Shown: positions 1 to 12,697 of the stretch, piece by piece
Layout of the letters: every line of letters begins with the position of its first letter
How positions within the stretch are numbered: position 1 is the stretch's first letter
From: Turnera subulata
Taxonomy: Eukaryota; Streptophyta; Magnoliopsida; Malpighiales; Passifloraceae
Direction of reading: 5' to 3'
Length of the DNA: 64,000 nt
NCBI GenBank assembly: GCA_028386065.3
Contig: JAKUCV010003303.1
Coordinates: forward strand, 7,597-71,596
The notes under the pieces: generated by a model
Told to the model about the DNA's origin: nothing
The model's input: the letters and a program-made list of their open reading frames with translations, nothing else
Database searches by the model: none
Position numbers and translations under genes: made by a program

Positions 1-280
1 GATGGGCCTTTTTATTAATTAGCCCAATAAAAATTAAATTGCTGAAAAATAAATGCAATGGGCCTATAGCGAACCCAATAAAAATTAAATTTCAGCAAAA
101 TAAAAGCGATGGGCCTTATACGAGCCCAATAAAAAAATGTAAAGAAATAGGCGGCTTAGCCGGCCATTATGGGCCTTTCATGAGCCCAAATAAAGCATAA
201 ATAAAATTAAAACATAAATTTAAATGCAGTGGGCCCATTAATAGCCCAATCGGAATTTAAATAAAAACCAAAAAATATGC
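1..280. repeat. Degenerate tandem array, about 52-66 bp units with TGGGCC...GCCCA
   Basis: Five successive units begin near 2, 58, 112, 166 and 228. Each carries GGGCC(T) followed 10-15 bases later by GCCCA and then an AT-rich spacer with AATAAAA(TT)AAA. The paired motifs make a small inverted repeat in each unit. Confidence 0.7.
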
Positions 281-365
281 TTACTCGATAAATCTTTCAG
301 CAATAATACATATAATATATATTACTAATATCCGGTTACTATTCCGGTATGTATATGCCATTAGC

Positions 366-800
366 CTTCTGGGCTTGGCGGGGAAAAACCCAAGGCGTCG
401 GATTCCGATCGAACACTTCGGGGTTCATCGGATCGGCCAAAAACGCTATTTACGGTTGCTAGATCGGTCAAAATTACTATTCACACCTTCTGGGCTTGGC
501 GGGAAATAACCCGAGGTATAAAATTTCGGCCAAACACTTCGGGGTTCGTCGGAAAAAATTTGAGGTTTCAAATTCCGGCCAAAATCACTATTCACGATCG
601 CCGGAAATTACTATTCACCGTGCCGGATAATTTTCCGAGTCACTAAATTCCGGTCGAGCACTTCGGGGCTTGCCGTTAAAATCCGTAGATGCTAAATGCC
701 GTGTTCGTCGGATCTCGGCCAAACACTGTTCACGTCGGATTCCGGCCAAAATCACTGTTCACGCCGGATTCCGGCCAAAAATCACTGTTCACGTGAATTC
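366..800. repeat. Nested tandem repeats in the retrotransposon leader
   Basis: A unit starting CTTCTGGGCTTGGCGGG occurs at about 366 and 487 (spacing about 121 bp), each followed by CACTTCGGGGTT. From about 722 a shorter unit of about 30 bp built on CACTGTTCACGCCGGATTCC and GGCCAAAA repeats two to three times, with older degenerate copies between 560 and 620 (CACTATTCACG). Confidence 0.75.
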
Positions 801-1533
801 TCCATTAACAACATTACAATCCCAACAACAATTCACAGCAACAATTAAAACAACAACAACAAACATCCATCTCCCATCCACAATCAACCAAAATGAAATA
901 AACACAATAATCAACCAAAAACACACTCACCGGAATCCGGCCACCATACTCACCCAAACACAAACAACCGAACCAACAACAAATTCAACACAATCAACCA
1001 CTCGCCGGAAACACAAACGATCACAGCAATCAATCAAACAATCAACCATATAATTAACCAAACAATCAACCAAAATCAAATCAAATGGAATAAACAAGAG
1101 AAAGAAAAAAAAAGTTTCGTCACCGTCGGCAACAGAGACGACGGGAGAAGGGTGAGGGCGGCGCGGTCGTGACGCGGCATGGGACGACGCGGGTTGAGGC
1201 GGCGACGCTGGAGGTGCTGCGGCCGGGACGAGGCTGTAGACGACGAGGAAAAAGGAACAGACCCGTGAGGAGGCAAAACGGATCCGGATCCGCCGTCGGG
1301 TCGACGGCCTTGGGCGGCGCGTCCGGCAGTGAAAACGACAGGGGGCTGCAGCTGCAGGTCGGCGACGACCCAGGGAACACACCTAGGAGGGCGGTGGTGC
1401 GCACGGAGGCGCAGAAGTCGGCGCCTGAGACGGAAACCGGTTGGCCGGTTTTTCTTTCTTTTCTTTCTTCTGCAGGCTATTTTCCGGTCAGATTTTCTTC
1501 TCTCCGGGAAGGAGCTAACTCGTGCTGATAACA

Positions 1534-1773
1534 TGTTGTAAATTAACTAGAGTTTGGAAGTAATTTGGAGGAAGGAGAAGAATTTGAGAGGAAGAGGAAG
1601 AAGAGATGGAGGAAAGGGGAACTCGGGTTTTCAACCCGTTTTTCATTCTATTATCTATTTTCTTTCTTTAACTAATATATATATATATAAACATAAGAAT
1701 ACAGTATATGTATACTGTATATGTATATGGTACAAATAGTATTCATACTATATTTATACTTTGTTTTATAACA
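1534..1773 (-). repeat. Probable long terminal repeat (5' LTR of the leftward element)
   Basis: On the plus strand the segment starts TGTTGTAA and ends TTATAACA, an imperfect short inverted repeat with the TG...CA termini expected of an LTR. Its left edge adjoins the primer-binding-like sequence of the internal region. On the minus strand a TATA-rich stretch (about 1680-1757) could serve as its promoter. The partner LTR and target duplication would be left of the window, so the right boundary is inferred from termini only. Confidence 0.5.
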
Positions 1774-2527
1774 AGAAGTTAAAAATCGCACTTAAAATGA
1801 TTTTATATCAAAGTAAAAGTTTTTAGGTGGCACAAGATGGATATGTTGTCATGTATAAGCAACATCTCTATAATTTACACTCACTACATTTGAGAAATAT
1901 TAAATGAATTTATTATTATATATTTGTTGAATAATTTAGCTTAGAAGTAGCTGAGTACTTGCTTAATTTAGTGTCTATAGTCTAATCAACCTTGTCCATG
2001 GTTGTTGAGAAATTAGAGGTGCATTACCTATTACTCATTTAATTAATATTCAAAGTTCATTCCACCTGTGTTGCAATTGGGAGAAATTTGTATTTAATAT
2101 CTCTAAAGTAAATTGTGATGTATCATTTTGTTCTAAGAATAACTTAGTTAAAACTGTGATTATTTACGTTCTAATGGTATTATAGTTGATCCATTTTTTT
2201 CCTCAATTGGTCTTCCGTTAGTTGCTGAGGTCACGATTCTTAAAATATTTATTATTCTTGTCTTGTTGCCAGGTTTCTCCTATTCACTGCTCAATACCGT
2301 CATGAATTAGAAAATACTCATATTACCATTATGAAGATTCTCGGCATAACAAATACGGTGGCAAATTGGATGGTTAGAGCTTCATTTGCATTGGTTATAT
2401 TATTCAATAGATAGTTTAGCTCTCTAATTATATTGCTCAATGAAGGTTATTGGTATTCAAACTTTTCTCTTATTGAAAAAAAGTATAATTACATTAAATC
2501 TAACAATTTATAGGAATTAATGGAGAG

Positions 2528-2565
<38 letters not shown>

Positions 2566-2861
2566 GACTTGATTAACATCCTTAACTAAAGGGAGTTACG
2601 GTTCCTAAAAGAAAAGAAAAGAAAAAACTAAAGGGAGTTACGTACCTTTGATAAAAAAAAAAAAAGGAAAAAAAAAGAGAGGAAAAGCCGTTGGCCCAAA
2701 GCGTAATGTAGAAAAGAGGAAGGGGAAGAGGAAGAGAAGAGAAGAGATCCCAACCCAAAAAATAACCAACCGGTGAGGCACTTCACCACTAAACTTTCAG
2801 ACTCCCTCCCCGATCTAGGGTTTTGCTTTTGCCTGAGGCTGAGGCCGAGTCGGAGGAGGAG
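1774..2861. other. Intergenic region and upstream region of the P5A ATPase gene
   Basis: AT-rich sequence without a convincing gene. It holds a (TA)n run at about 2529-2562, a small A-rich insert bounded by 17-bp direct repeats (2584-2642), and purine-rich tracts at 2650-2750. The last part (about 2773-2861) reads like a plant 5' UTR and ends at a plausible splice donor (2862, GTACTC). Confidence 0.5.
2584..2642 (+). mobile_element. Micro-insertion with A-rich tail flanked by 17-bp direct repeats
   Basis: AACTAAAGGGAGTTACG occurs at 2584-2600 and again, exactly, at 2626-2642. Between them are 25 bases (2601-2625): GTTCCT followed by AAAAG repeats. An exact duplication of this size on both sides of a short A-rich segment is what target-primed reverse transcription leaves when a LINE inserts with extreme 5' truncation. 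Slippage or end-joining filler could give the same picture. Confidence 0.5.
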
Positions 2862-3128
2862 GTACTCACTCGCTCACTCACTCCTATTTACTTGCTGCTT
2901 CACTCTTCTTTCTTCTTCTTCTTCTTCTTCTTCTTCTTCTTCTCCACACACACACACACACACACACGAATCGTTCATTATTTTCGTATCGAGTGTCCTG
3001 TTTCTTCTCTTTTTTTTCTTTTTTTTTTTGACCGTAAGCTTTTAATATTCCTTCCTTGTGTAAGATTTGCTTTTCTTTCCTCTCGCTCTCTCCGCCTAAT
3101 TAATAATAAACGCTTCTCTTGATCGCAG
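2862..3128 (+). other. Probable 5'-UTR intron of the P5A ATPase gene, rich in microsatellites
   Basis: A donor GTACTC at 2862 and an acceptor TTGATCGCAG ending at 3128 bracket (CTT)n at about 2906-2942, (CA)n at about 2944-2967 and T-tracts. Open frames here encode only Ser/Phe/His-Thr runs and are simple-sequence artefacts. The intron is inferred from splice signals only. Confidence 0.45.
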
Positions 3129-3164
3129 AAGAGAGAGATAGATAGATAGATAGTGGAAGAGGAG

Positions 3165-6100
3165 ATGTTGAGGTTTGAAGTGGGAGGGAAGGTGGTGGAG
3201 CGAGTGGATTTGCTGAGGAAGAAGCACTGGGCTTGGCGTTTCGATGTCTGGCCCTTCGTCCTCCTCTACTCAATCTGCCTCACTACGCTCTTCCCCACCC
3301 TCGATTTCACCGACGCCTGCATCGTCCTCGGTGCCCTCTCCGCCCTCCACGTCCTCGTCTTACTCTTCACCGCCTGGTCCGTCGACTTCAAATGCTTTGT
3401 CCAGTTCACCAACCCCTCCCACATCCGCTCCGCCGATTCCTGTAAAATAACTCCCGCCAAGTTCTCCGGCTCCAAAGAAGTTGTCCCCCTCCATTTTCGC
3501 CACCCAGTAAGTCCCTACTTCCTTTTGTCATGCTTGCAATCTATTGTTTGTTCTATACCTCTATTTGATTCCCACCATAAATATTTACAACCCCATATCG
3601 TTCTCCCTGTTTAGATCCTCTAATTCTCTGCATTGCTTAGGGGACAGGGTCTTCATCATCAGCTGCTGGGGATTCCGAAGAAATCTTCTTCGATTTCAGG
3701 AAGCAGCGATTTATATATTCAAAAGAGAACGACACGTTTGCCAAGCTCCCCTATCCCACGAAGGAGACATTTGGCACCTATCTTAAAAGTACTGGTCATG
3801 GCTCCGAGGCTAAAGTAGTTTCTGCAACTGAGAAATGGGGCCGCAATGTGTGAGTTAATCTCTTCTTCTTCCTCTTTTTTTTTTTATTTAAAATATATTT
3901 ACATGCCTAATTTTTGTTAAACATAGCACTATGTTCCTCCATGTTCTCCGTTTAAGATATGCAATTTACCCGCCTTACTACAGAAAGAGGTCTAACTTGC
4001 TTTTCTGTTATGTGATGGATTGTCTCACAAGTTTTTTCTGTCTCACTGATTAAGATGTATGTTGTTTGGTATTGTACTTAAAAATTTCTTCATTTTGAAT
4101 GATAGTGGAATCAGGTTTTCGTAGAATAATGTATTCTAATTTGCTTACGTTTTCCTGTTCTACTACTTCATGTGTGGATACTTTGGTGATTGCAGATTTG
4201 AATATCCCCAACCTACATTCCAGAAGCTGATGAAAGAGCAGTGCATGGAGCCCTTTTTTGTATTTCAGGTTGCTTTGTGAACCTTATTTTTCTCTCTTTT
4301 ATGTTCAGCTTTCACATCGCTATCTCTTCTTTTCTTTTCACTTTTTCACCTATCGTGTTCAGATGAGTTCTCACCTCTGTTGTTAATGCATTTTATTATG
4401 TAGGTTTTCTGTGTTGGGCTTTGGTGCTTGGATGAATATTGGTATTACAGTTTGTTCACCTTGTTTATGCTGTTTATGTTCGAGTCAACGATGGCAAAAA
4501 GCAGGTTGAAGACACTGAGTGAGCTAAGACGTGTCAGAGTGGATACCCAGACCATTATGGTGCATCGCTGTGGGAAGTATGTTCCTTGAATGTGTTTGAT
4601 GTTATTTGTTCTTCTTGCTTTCCATAGGATAATGAGTGAAAATATGACTCTAGGTGGGTGAAGCTCTCTGGGACTGATCTCTTACCTGGGGATGTTGTCT
4701 CCATTGGAAGATCTTCTGGTCAGAATGGAGAAGATAAGTCTGTTCCAGCAGACATGCTTCTATTAGCTGGAAGTGCCATTGTCAATGAAGCAATTCTTAC
4801 AGGCGAGTCTACTCCCCAATGGAAGGTGGTTATCATTTCTTTTCTCTCTTCATTTTTACTGTTTGTCAAAGTGTTTTGAACTTATGACCACTGACAGCTG
4901 AACCCAAACCAGCTGACCCCTACAATTTCCTTCACTGGATGTTATGCTTAACCCTTTAGACTTAACCTGAAAGAAATTCCTCAACCCAGCTTTATTTTTC
5001 ATAATCAGTATAACTGCATTGGGTTAATTATTATGTTGCAAAGCAAGAATAAATATTACCAGGACCTACCAGTGCAATCCTTTTATTGATTTTCATCATG
5101 TTTTCTTATGCTATTTAATTCTTAAAAGCTCCAGCATCTCTAAATTTTGGGCGCTGCTCGATTCATCTACTTTTCAAATCCTTGCATGTTCTCAGGTCTC
5201 AATATCGGGTAGGGGAACAGAGGAGAGGCTATCAGCTAAGAGGGATAAAAACCATGTTTTATTTGGTGGGACTAAAATATTGCAGCACACACCAGATAAG
5301 GTGGTTTCTGTAAATTTTTCTTCTTAAATTCTTTGCTGTAGTTCTATGCATTTTGAGACAGCATGAGTGGTGTTTTAATTCGATGCTTTTAATTTTATTT
5401 TGGAGTTAGGCTTTTCCTCTGAGAACTCCTGATGGGGGCTGCCTGGCTGTTGTATTACGAACTGGGTTTGAGACAAGCCAAGGGAAACTGATGAGGACGA
5501 TTTTGTTTTCTACTGAGAGGGTAAGATGGGGGTAATGGTTGATTAGAGGTTTCTGAAACTTTAATTGATTGGCTTTCTGATGTGTCATACGAATGATTCT
5601 GTTTTTAATTGCACATTGAAGGTAACTGCCAACAGCTGGGAAAGTGGGCTATTCATTCTATTTCTAGTAATATTTGCGATAATTGCTGCTGGTTATGTGC
5701 TTAAAAAGGTGAGCAATACTTTTCCCTGAGCCTTCTCTTTGGGCTATTCTGGTTTTAAAAAATATTTATGGTAGTATGTTTTTTGTACAGGGACTTGAGG
5801 ATCCCACAAGAAGCAAGTACAAGCTTTTCCTTAGCTGTTCGCTTATCATAACATCTGTCATACCCCCCGAGTTGCCAATGGAATTATCAATAGCAGTTAA
5901 TACATCTCTTATTGCGTTAGCCCGGCGTGGGATATTTTGTACAGAACCTTTTCGCATCCCTTTTGCTGGAAAGGTAAATCTATTCGCGAGATAAATGTGC
6001 ATTCTCCTTATATGTCAAATATGCTTTAATCACATTTATAAACCTAAGAATTGATGGTTAGCGCTTACTGTTCTGGTAATGGTTTGTTTACTATGCTGCA

Positions 6101-9100
6101 CTTGTTATAATGCTAGAAGTTTATTTTGCCTTTCTGCTTATACTTTTTTTTTTCCCAAGGAAATCCTATGTATTTTTTTGAGCATTAAGGAGATGCCTTT
6201 AGTTTCATAATTTGTCTTAAACATTATATTACTCTTGTTGGTTATTTCTCTGTGCTAATTAAAGGCGGGCCAACTGATCATTTTGTTTGCCTTAACAATT
6301 TTTTAAACTTTTTTCGTGCAGGTTGACATATGTTGCTTTGATAAAACGGGAACTCTTACATCAGATGACATGGTACTCCCTTCAACATTTTATTTTGCAT
6401 ATAAATCAGTAGTTGCTGTATCTAACCCAAGGAATCCTTTCATCTTGAACATTTCAGGAGTTCCGTGGAGTTGTTGGTTTGAGCGACAATATGGATTTAG
6501 AATCTGATATGACCAAAGTACCTGCTCGTACGGCAGAAATTCTGGCTTCCTGCCATGCTTTGGTATTCGTGGACAACAAACTGGTATGCTAGTGCTACGA
6601 TGGAGCCATCTCCAGAATTCCTGCTTTTGTGTGATCACTGAGCCAATCTGCATTTGTTTTGGAAAAAAATTCATTTTGAGTAATGCTGCCAAAGGTTTAA
6701 TGACATTTTTTGAGACTGGTGATACTAATTCTGAGAGTCCATATTGGCATTTGTGAACTGAACTTACTTACCTAGTATGTGATATTCGGACAAAAAATAA
6801 AGAAAATATTGTTGGAGGATAAGCAATCCTTTGTATTAGAAGTAGCAACAAATGGGCAACATTGCATTCCAAGATTTATTCTAATAGTTCATTTTAAAAG
6901 GTTGAAGTAAGTCTTTCTTATTGCCGTTTGGATTTCTCATAACTTATGATTGGATATGTTGAACTAACTTCAATTGTGAAATGGACTATCTTTTTTAGGC
7001 TTGTGTGCCATCAGCATACGGTTGACTCAGCTTATTAGGTTTTCAATTCCATTATGTCCTGTCACTGTCTTGTTGTAATCGAGGTCCTTTCTTCTGCACT
7101 TTTTTTATAGCATCACCTTCTAAGAGAACTGTGCTTAAAATACATTATTTACTGATTAGCATTAACATAATCCTAGAATCTCATTTCCTACAGTTCCCTC
7201 TTTTAAGAGAACTGTGCTTAAAATACATTATTTACTGACTAGCATTAACATAATCCTAGAATCTCATGTCCTACAGTTCTCTCATTTTCATTTCTGCTTT
7301 ATCATGTTGTTAGTACATGGTAGAGAGTTAGTTTTTCGAATGTGTTTGAATGCTCTGTTTTTGTTTTCTCCTTAAGTTGACCTAATTTTCCGCTGCAGGT
7401 TGGTGATCCTCTTGAAAAGGCTGCACTGAAGGGGATAGACTGGACTTATAAATCAGATGAAAAGGCCATTCCAAAAAGGTAAGTTTCATTGTTCTTTCAG
7501 ATGCAAATACCGTTGATTAACTTGTTGATAACATTTCACTTATTGGTTATCTTAACCTGGAGTTAGACTGCTTAATTTTGGTCATTTTTCTGTATTTCTT
7601 CCATTTAATTACTCAGATCGTTAGTTTGCAAAGTTCATGTTGTCCTTGTTTTCATTTCATAATGTTTTCTTTAAGTGGCATTTCCTTGGGTTGAGTTATT
7701 AACATGGGGCCACTTCAGCATCATTACCTTTTTCTTGCGCAATTTGCAGGGGAGTTGGCAATCCTGTGCAGATTGTTCAGAGACACCACTTTGCGTCCCA
7801 TTTAAAGCGCATGTCGGTCGTGGTTCGCATAGAGGAGGAATTTTTTGCTTTTGTTAAGGTCTGTTAGTAATTATCGTTTGCAGTGGCTGCTGAATTTTGA
7901 CAACAATTAATGATGGTTGGGACCAGCCGGCTATTGCATTGTAAAAATGTATTTGGTTGCTGGTTAGTTCAGAAAATAATACAGGGAAAGCTGCCTTGTC
8001 TCTCTATAACAGGGTCTCAGGACAGCTATTATAGATAGTAATCTACCTTCCATCATTGACAGTTGGTAAAAAATTTGGGTCATCTTCTGAAAATATGTTA
8101 TTAACTAACAGTTGCTTTGACATTTCAGTTGCCAAACTTGAATGTTTGATATTTAAGTTGGTTGGTCTTTATTCAGTTGAACTTCATAATCTGAGAGTTG
8201 AATGTAGTGAATAGTGAGGGTTATTTGATCTCCAATCTTGCAAAATGGATTCCTAACTATTGTTTCCGCAGTGCTTAAAGACTGAGAGAACAGATATATA
8301 GAGCTTTGCTAGCTTCTTTTTTTTTTTTTTTTTCTGTGGTATTTATAGTCCATCTCTCTGAACTATTAGTTTGAATGCCATGTCAGGGTGCACCTGAAAC
8401 TATCCAGGACATGCTCACTGAATTGCCTCCATCTTTTGTTGAAACCTACAAGAAATATACACGCCAAGGGTCTAGAGTTCTAGCCCTTGCTTTCAAGTCC
8501 CTACCAGACATGACAGTAAGTTTTCTACATCTCTCTGTTTTCTCCATTTAATTATAAGTAAGAATAAGCAACTATTATAAGGATTGGACTTGCTGATCTG
8601 TTCCTGAAATTGGTGGTGTGTACTAACAAATCGTTTTTCCTTTTTTCCTGAAATTTTTTCTAAAGCATTGAGAATTAATAGATACCATGGTGACTCAAAA
8701 TTAAATTTCTAATTTCTCTGGATTGAGTCTTTCCATTGTCTTTTCTGCCTCTGCTCTTTTATTCTTTTTCAAAGATATGGTGCTCTCTTCGTCTTGTTTC
8801 TATAACATTACTGAATTGGCAATGTTTGACAGTATATATTATGTTCATTTTACATGAAGGTTAGTGAAGCTCGAAGCTTGGATAGAGATGTGGTGGAGAG
8901 TGGCCTTACATTTGCAGGTTTTGCGGTAAGCAACACATATTTGTATTGTGGTGCTGGATCTATCTTCTTGTGTTATTGCTTGTGAATGCGGTGCCTTCGA
9001 GATATTTGGACTGAATGTTCTTGTTTTGTAGTTTCCTTTTCATGCCCTGATTGTTGTTTCAACCTCAGGTCTTTAACTGCCCTATAAGAGGGGATTCAGC

Positions 9101-12100
9101 AACTGTTTTATCTGAATTAAAGAATTCGTCTCATGACTTGGTAAGTTGCAAGTCTTGGATCTTTCTATTTCCAGATGGCTTTTTAGTTTGTCAATTAAAA
9201 TCTAGAAACTTAGGATAGACATTGCTTCTGCTTCTACAAGGAGAAAGTACTGTGTAAGTTTTATTGCACATATGCTGTAGCTTCTTGGCTTCGTATCCAT
9301 ACACTTAATGGCTTAGGAACTTCCAATTAAAAATTTGACTCTATGTGCAGAGATGGTTTTGTATTTCCGGATTTCTAGGATCTTGGTTTCTCCCTGGTTT
9401 ATATTATCTTCATGGATTCAAATTTGCCTCATTGGTCCTCATTTGATTGTCTGTGTTATCTCTGGGGGAGCTGTTTCTTTTTAATAATACTTGTGTAATC
9501 TAATAGAGTGCTTATGTGCAGAAGGTGTACAACATACTAAATCTTGTTGTACAAAGCCATTTAGTAATTGACTCTTCCCGTCTCTTTTCATTTGGAGTAC
9601 AGTTTGGGTTAAGAGCTTTATTCTATTTCATGTTGTACAAAGCTGCTTAATTCTTTGTTGGCTCTACCATCAAAACAAATGCTTCTTTTTTGTTGCATAA
9701 CTTGGAAAGTCCCTTGCCGTGTGGGGCCCTTTGCATCTGATGTCATCATTATTACTATTATAGTTGTTTTACACAAGTTCTAATAACAGTTATTGGGTCT
9801 TCTTTGTACGACTATTTTATTTTGTCTTTGTAGTCACTAAGTTTGAATATGATTCTAATGACAAGTCCTCTAATGTTAGGTGATGATTACTGGTGATCAA
9901 GCTTTGACTGCTTGCCATGTTGCTAGCCAAGTGCATATTATATCAAAGCCTGCATTAATTCTTTGTCCATCAAGGAGTGGTGAAGGCTATGAATGGATAT
10001 CTCCCGATGAGACAGAGAAAATCAAGTACAGGTAGAGCTTGTTACTGCTATTTACATTGTTTAACTTCTTTAATTGTTGAAATATCTTTTGCTTTGTTTG
10101 TTGTTTTTATTTTCTCCTTGAATATTGCCTTTTTATTCTTTTGGTATTAAATCCGTATAAACAACTCGCTGGGAAAAACATACTGGCTTTTGACCCTTAA
10201 CAAGAAGTTCTTGTGTACTGTATTTGGTTTTCCTTGTTGGATTCTTTTTGTTCATTGATGGCCTTCGTGACGTGCTAATGACCACCCACTGCAATTCCAG
10301 GGAAGCTGTCGCCACATTCCAGCATATCGATAATTATTGCAACGAAATTATTTATGCTTTTGTAAATTGCCATGAGCTGAATGCTCAGCACTGCTTCATA
10401 CCATTACTTATGCTTTATGTATAGAAAGTTGCTGTTTCTACTTTATGGACTGATAATTGGAAATATAATCGATACCAGTGAGAAAGAGGCTGAAGTCTTA
10501 TCAGAGACTTACGATCTCTGCATAGGAGGTGATTGCATTGAGATGTTGCAACAGAGTTCAGCTGTTCTTCGGGTCATTCCTTATGTCAAGGTTATAACTA
10601 GCAGCCTTTCTGAATATTTGTACTTGATATTGGTTTCATCTTGCCAATCAATGCTACTATTTCTGGCCAGGTGTTTGCCCGAGTTGCTCCTGAGCAAAAA
10701 GAACTGATCTTGACCACTTTCAAAACAGTTGGGAGGATCACATTGATGTGTGGGGATGGGACTAATGATGTTGGAGCTCTGAAGCAGGTATATATACTCC
10801 TACTAATGTCTGTTATTTTATGAAATTAAGCATGAGTATCGAGCACTCATATGCTTTAACTCCATTGAAACTTAGCATTACTAGAGTGAAATTTTGGTCT
10901 CAGTGAGTTGTCTTTTTCAATCATTACTGTTATGATTTTTTTTGTTTTCTGAATGTGAATTTTATTGTAAAGATTGGAGTAAACACACGGTGCAGTCTAT
11001 TTGATGTATGAACATCACTACAACTAGGTAGGAAAAATAAATAGCTAACACGTATGCAAAGCTATCTCGAAATTGAATAGGCTGGATTAAAATTTTAGTA
11101 AGGTAGGAATGAGTTCATTTAACTTCTAGATTTTGATGAGTAAGAAAAATTTCAGAACCCTTAACTGATTGAGGAGTGCTATTAACCAAGCATTTCCAAT
11201 TGCATGGCTAACCGGGACTAGCTACCTTCACAATGATCAGTGTTTGCTTGACTTGATATGTGAAAAGGGTTAAGGGATTCGGACCATCAATGATGGTGGA
11301 AGTGATGTTCATTAGCTATGTCATAACTTTCATAATGTTTAATTTTTCAGTGCCAAAGATAAATGAGTTCATTTTAAATGTTTTTCGTGACCGAGAGCAA
11401 GTTTAAGAGATATTGACCAAGCTGAATCTTTAGAAACCTGTTTATGTCTGGATCTGTATTGGAATTTTATGTTTTCAGGGTTTTGGTATGTATTGAACCA
11501 AGCTATATGATCCATCCCTTATGACTAGGCCAGCATAGTTTCTGATGGCATCTCTTGAAAGTGTAAGCATTTGGTTCACATTTCTTTCAGGCCCATGTAG
11601 GGGTTGCTCTATTGAACGCGGTGCCACCTGCACAGAGTGGAAGTTCATCAGAAACATCAAAAGATGGAAATCTGAAATCTGCAAAGTCGAAAAAGTCAAA
11701 GTCAGAAGCAACAGCCAAAATTAGTGGTACGACTGCAGATGGCTCTTCAAGAGCAAGAGCAGTTTCAAATTCTGATTCCACCAATCACACAGCTGGGAAC
11801 CGCCATCTGACAGCTGCAGAAATGCAGCGACAAAAGTTGAAGAAGTTGATGGAAGAGATGAATGATGAGGGTGATGGTCGTTCGGCACCTATTGTGAAGC
11901 TTGGAGATGCATCAATGGCATCTCCTTTCACCGCAAAGCATGCATCCGTAGCGCCTACAACTGACATTATTCGACAGGGTCGCAGTACTCTTGTGACTAC
12001 CCTTCAGATGTTTAAAATACTTGGCCTCAACTGCCTCGCAACAGCGTATGTGTTGAGTGTTATGTATTTGGACGGGGTGAAGCTTGGTGACGTTCAGGCC

Positions 12101-12697
12101 ACAATTAGCGGTGTCTTTACAGCAGCTTTTTTCCTATTTATCTCACATGCCCGCCCTCTTCCTACCCTTTCTGCTGAGCGGCCACACCCCAATATCTTTT
12201 GTTTCTATGTCTTCCTTTCTCTTATGGGACAGTTTGCTATCCACCTTCTTTTCTTGATATCTTCTGTAAAAGGGGCTGAGAAGTATATGCCCGATGAATG
12301 CATTGAGCCAGATTCTGATTTTCACCCAAATTTGGTGAACACAGTCTCATACATGGTCAGCATGATGCTCCAACTTGCCACTTTTGCCGTGAACTACATG
12401 GGGCACCCATTCAATCAGAGCATCAGCGAAAATAAGCCATTCCTATATGCTCTTTTGGCTGCAGCAGGTTTCTTTACAGTCATTACATCTGATCTATTCA
12501 GGGATTTGAACGACTGGCTGAAGTTGGTGCCTATGCCGCCAGGATTGAGGAATAAGCTTTTGGTTTGGGCTGTACTCATGTTTTTGAGCTGCTACATGTG
12601 GGAGAGACTACTGAGATGGGCGTTCCCCGGTAAGATTCCAGCCTGGAAGAAAAGACAGCGATCTGCTGCAGTTAACTTGGAAAAGAAGATGGTTTGA
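3165..12697 (+). CDS. PDR2: P5A-type P-type ATPase of the endoplasmic reticulum (PDR2/MIA orthologue)
   Basis: Twenty coding exons join in frame: 3165-3506, 3641-3849, 4196-4268, 4404-4576, 4654-4825, 5196-5300, 5410-5520, 5622-5708, 5791-5973, 6322-6372, 6458-6583, 7399-7478, 7750-7858, 8387-8515, 8860-8925, 9069-9140, 9880-10031, 10479-10590, 10671-10787, 11591-12697. The protein is 1191 aa; the Arabidopsis one is about 1180. Visible hallmarks: TGES (315-318), the P5A signature PPELP in membrane helix 4 (449-453), the phosphorylation site DKTGTLT with D492, TGD (700-702) and the hinge GDGTND (812-817). A Ser/Lys-rich insert follows GDGTND in exon 20, then the last membrane helices. The start is the ATG at 3165; the codons just upstream follow a GTG, not an ATG. 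P5A pumps act in the ER, where yeast Spf1/human ATP13A1 remove misinserted transmembrane helices; PDR2/MIA is required for phosphate-starvation root responses and pollen development. All domains are intact. Confidence 0.96.
7121..7286 (+). repeat. 83-bp tandem duplication in intron 11 of the P5A ATPase gene
   Basis: The segment starting TAAGAGAACTGTGCTTAAAA at 7121 is repeated at 7204 with only about three base changes (GATTAG/GACTAG, CATTTCC/CATGTCC, CCC/TCT). The two copies abut with no spacer, so this is a fairly recent tandem duplication inside an intron. Confidence 0.9.

Larger units (their letters stand above)
1..1533 (-). mobile_element. Internal leader of an LTR retrotransposon, oriented leftward, cut by the window start
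   Basis: Read on the minus strand, the sequence next to the LTR at 1534 begins TGTTATCAGCACGAG, which resembles the primer-binding-site region I know from plant Copia (Ale/Retrofit-like) elements; this lineage label is from memory. The leader is GC-rich from about 1130 to 1450 and AT-rich to the left, and holds several tandem-repeat sets (listed separately). I see no gag, protease, integrase or reverse-transcriptase frame here, so either the coding part lies left of the window or the element is non-autonomous. The open frames at 927-1534 on both strands are mutual shadows in GC-rich repeat and have no recognisable domain. Confidence 0.55.

Noticed and set aside
927..1534. Overlapping Arg/Pro-rich open frames on both strands
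   Set aside because: They lie in the GC-rich leader of an LTR element, mirror each other and show no domain.
2773..3122. Open frames in the upstream region of PDR2
   Set aside because: They translate (CTT)n, (CA)n and T tracts; the region reads as 5' UTR with an intron.
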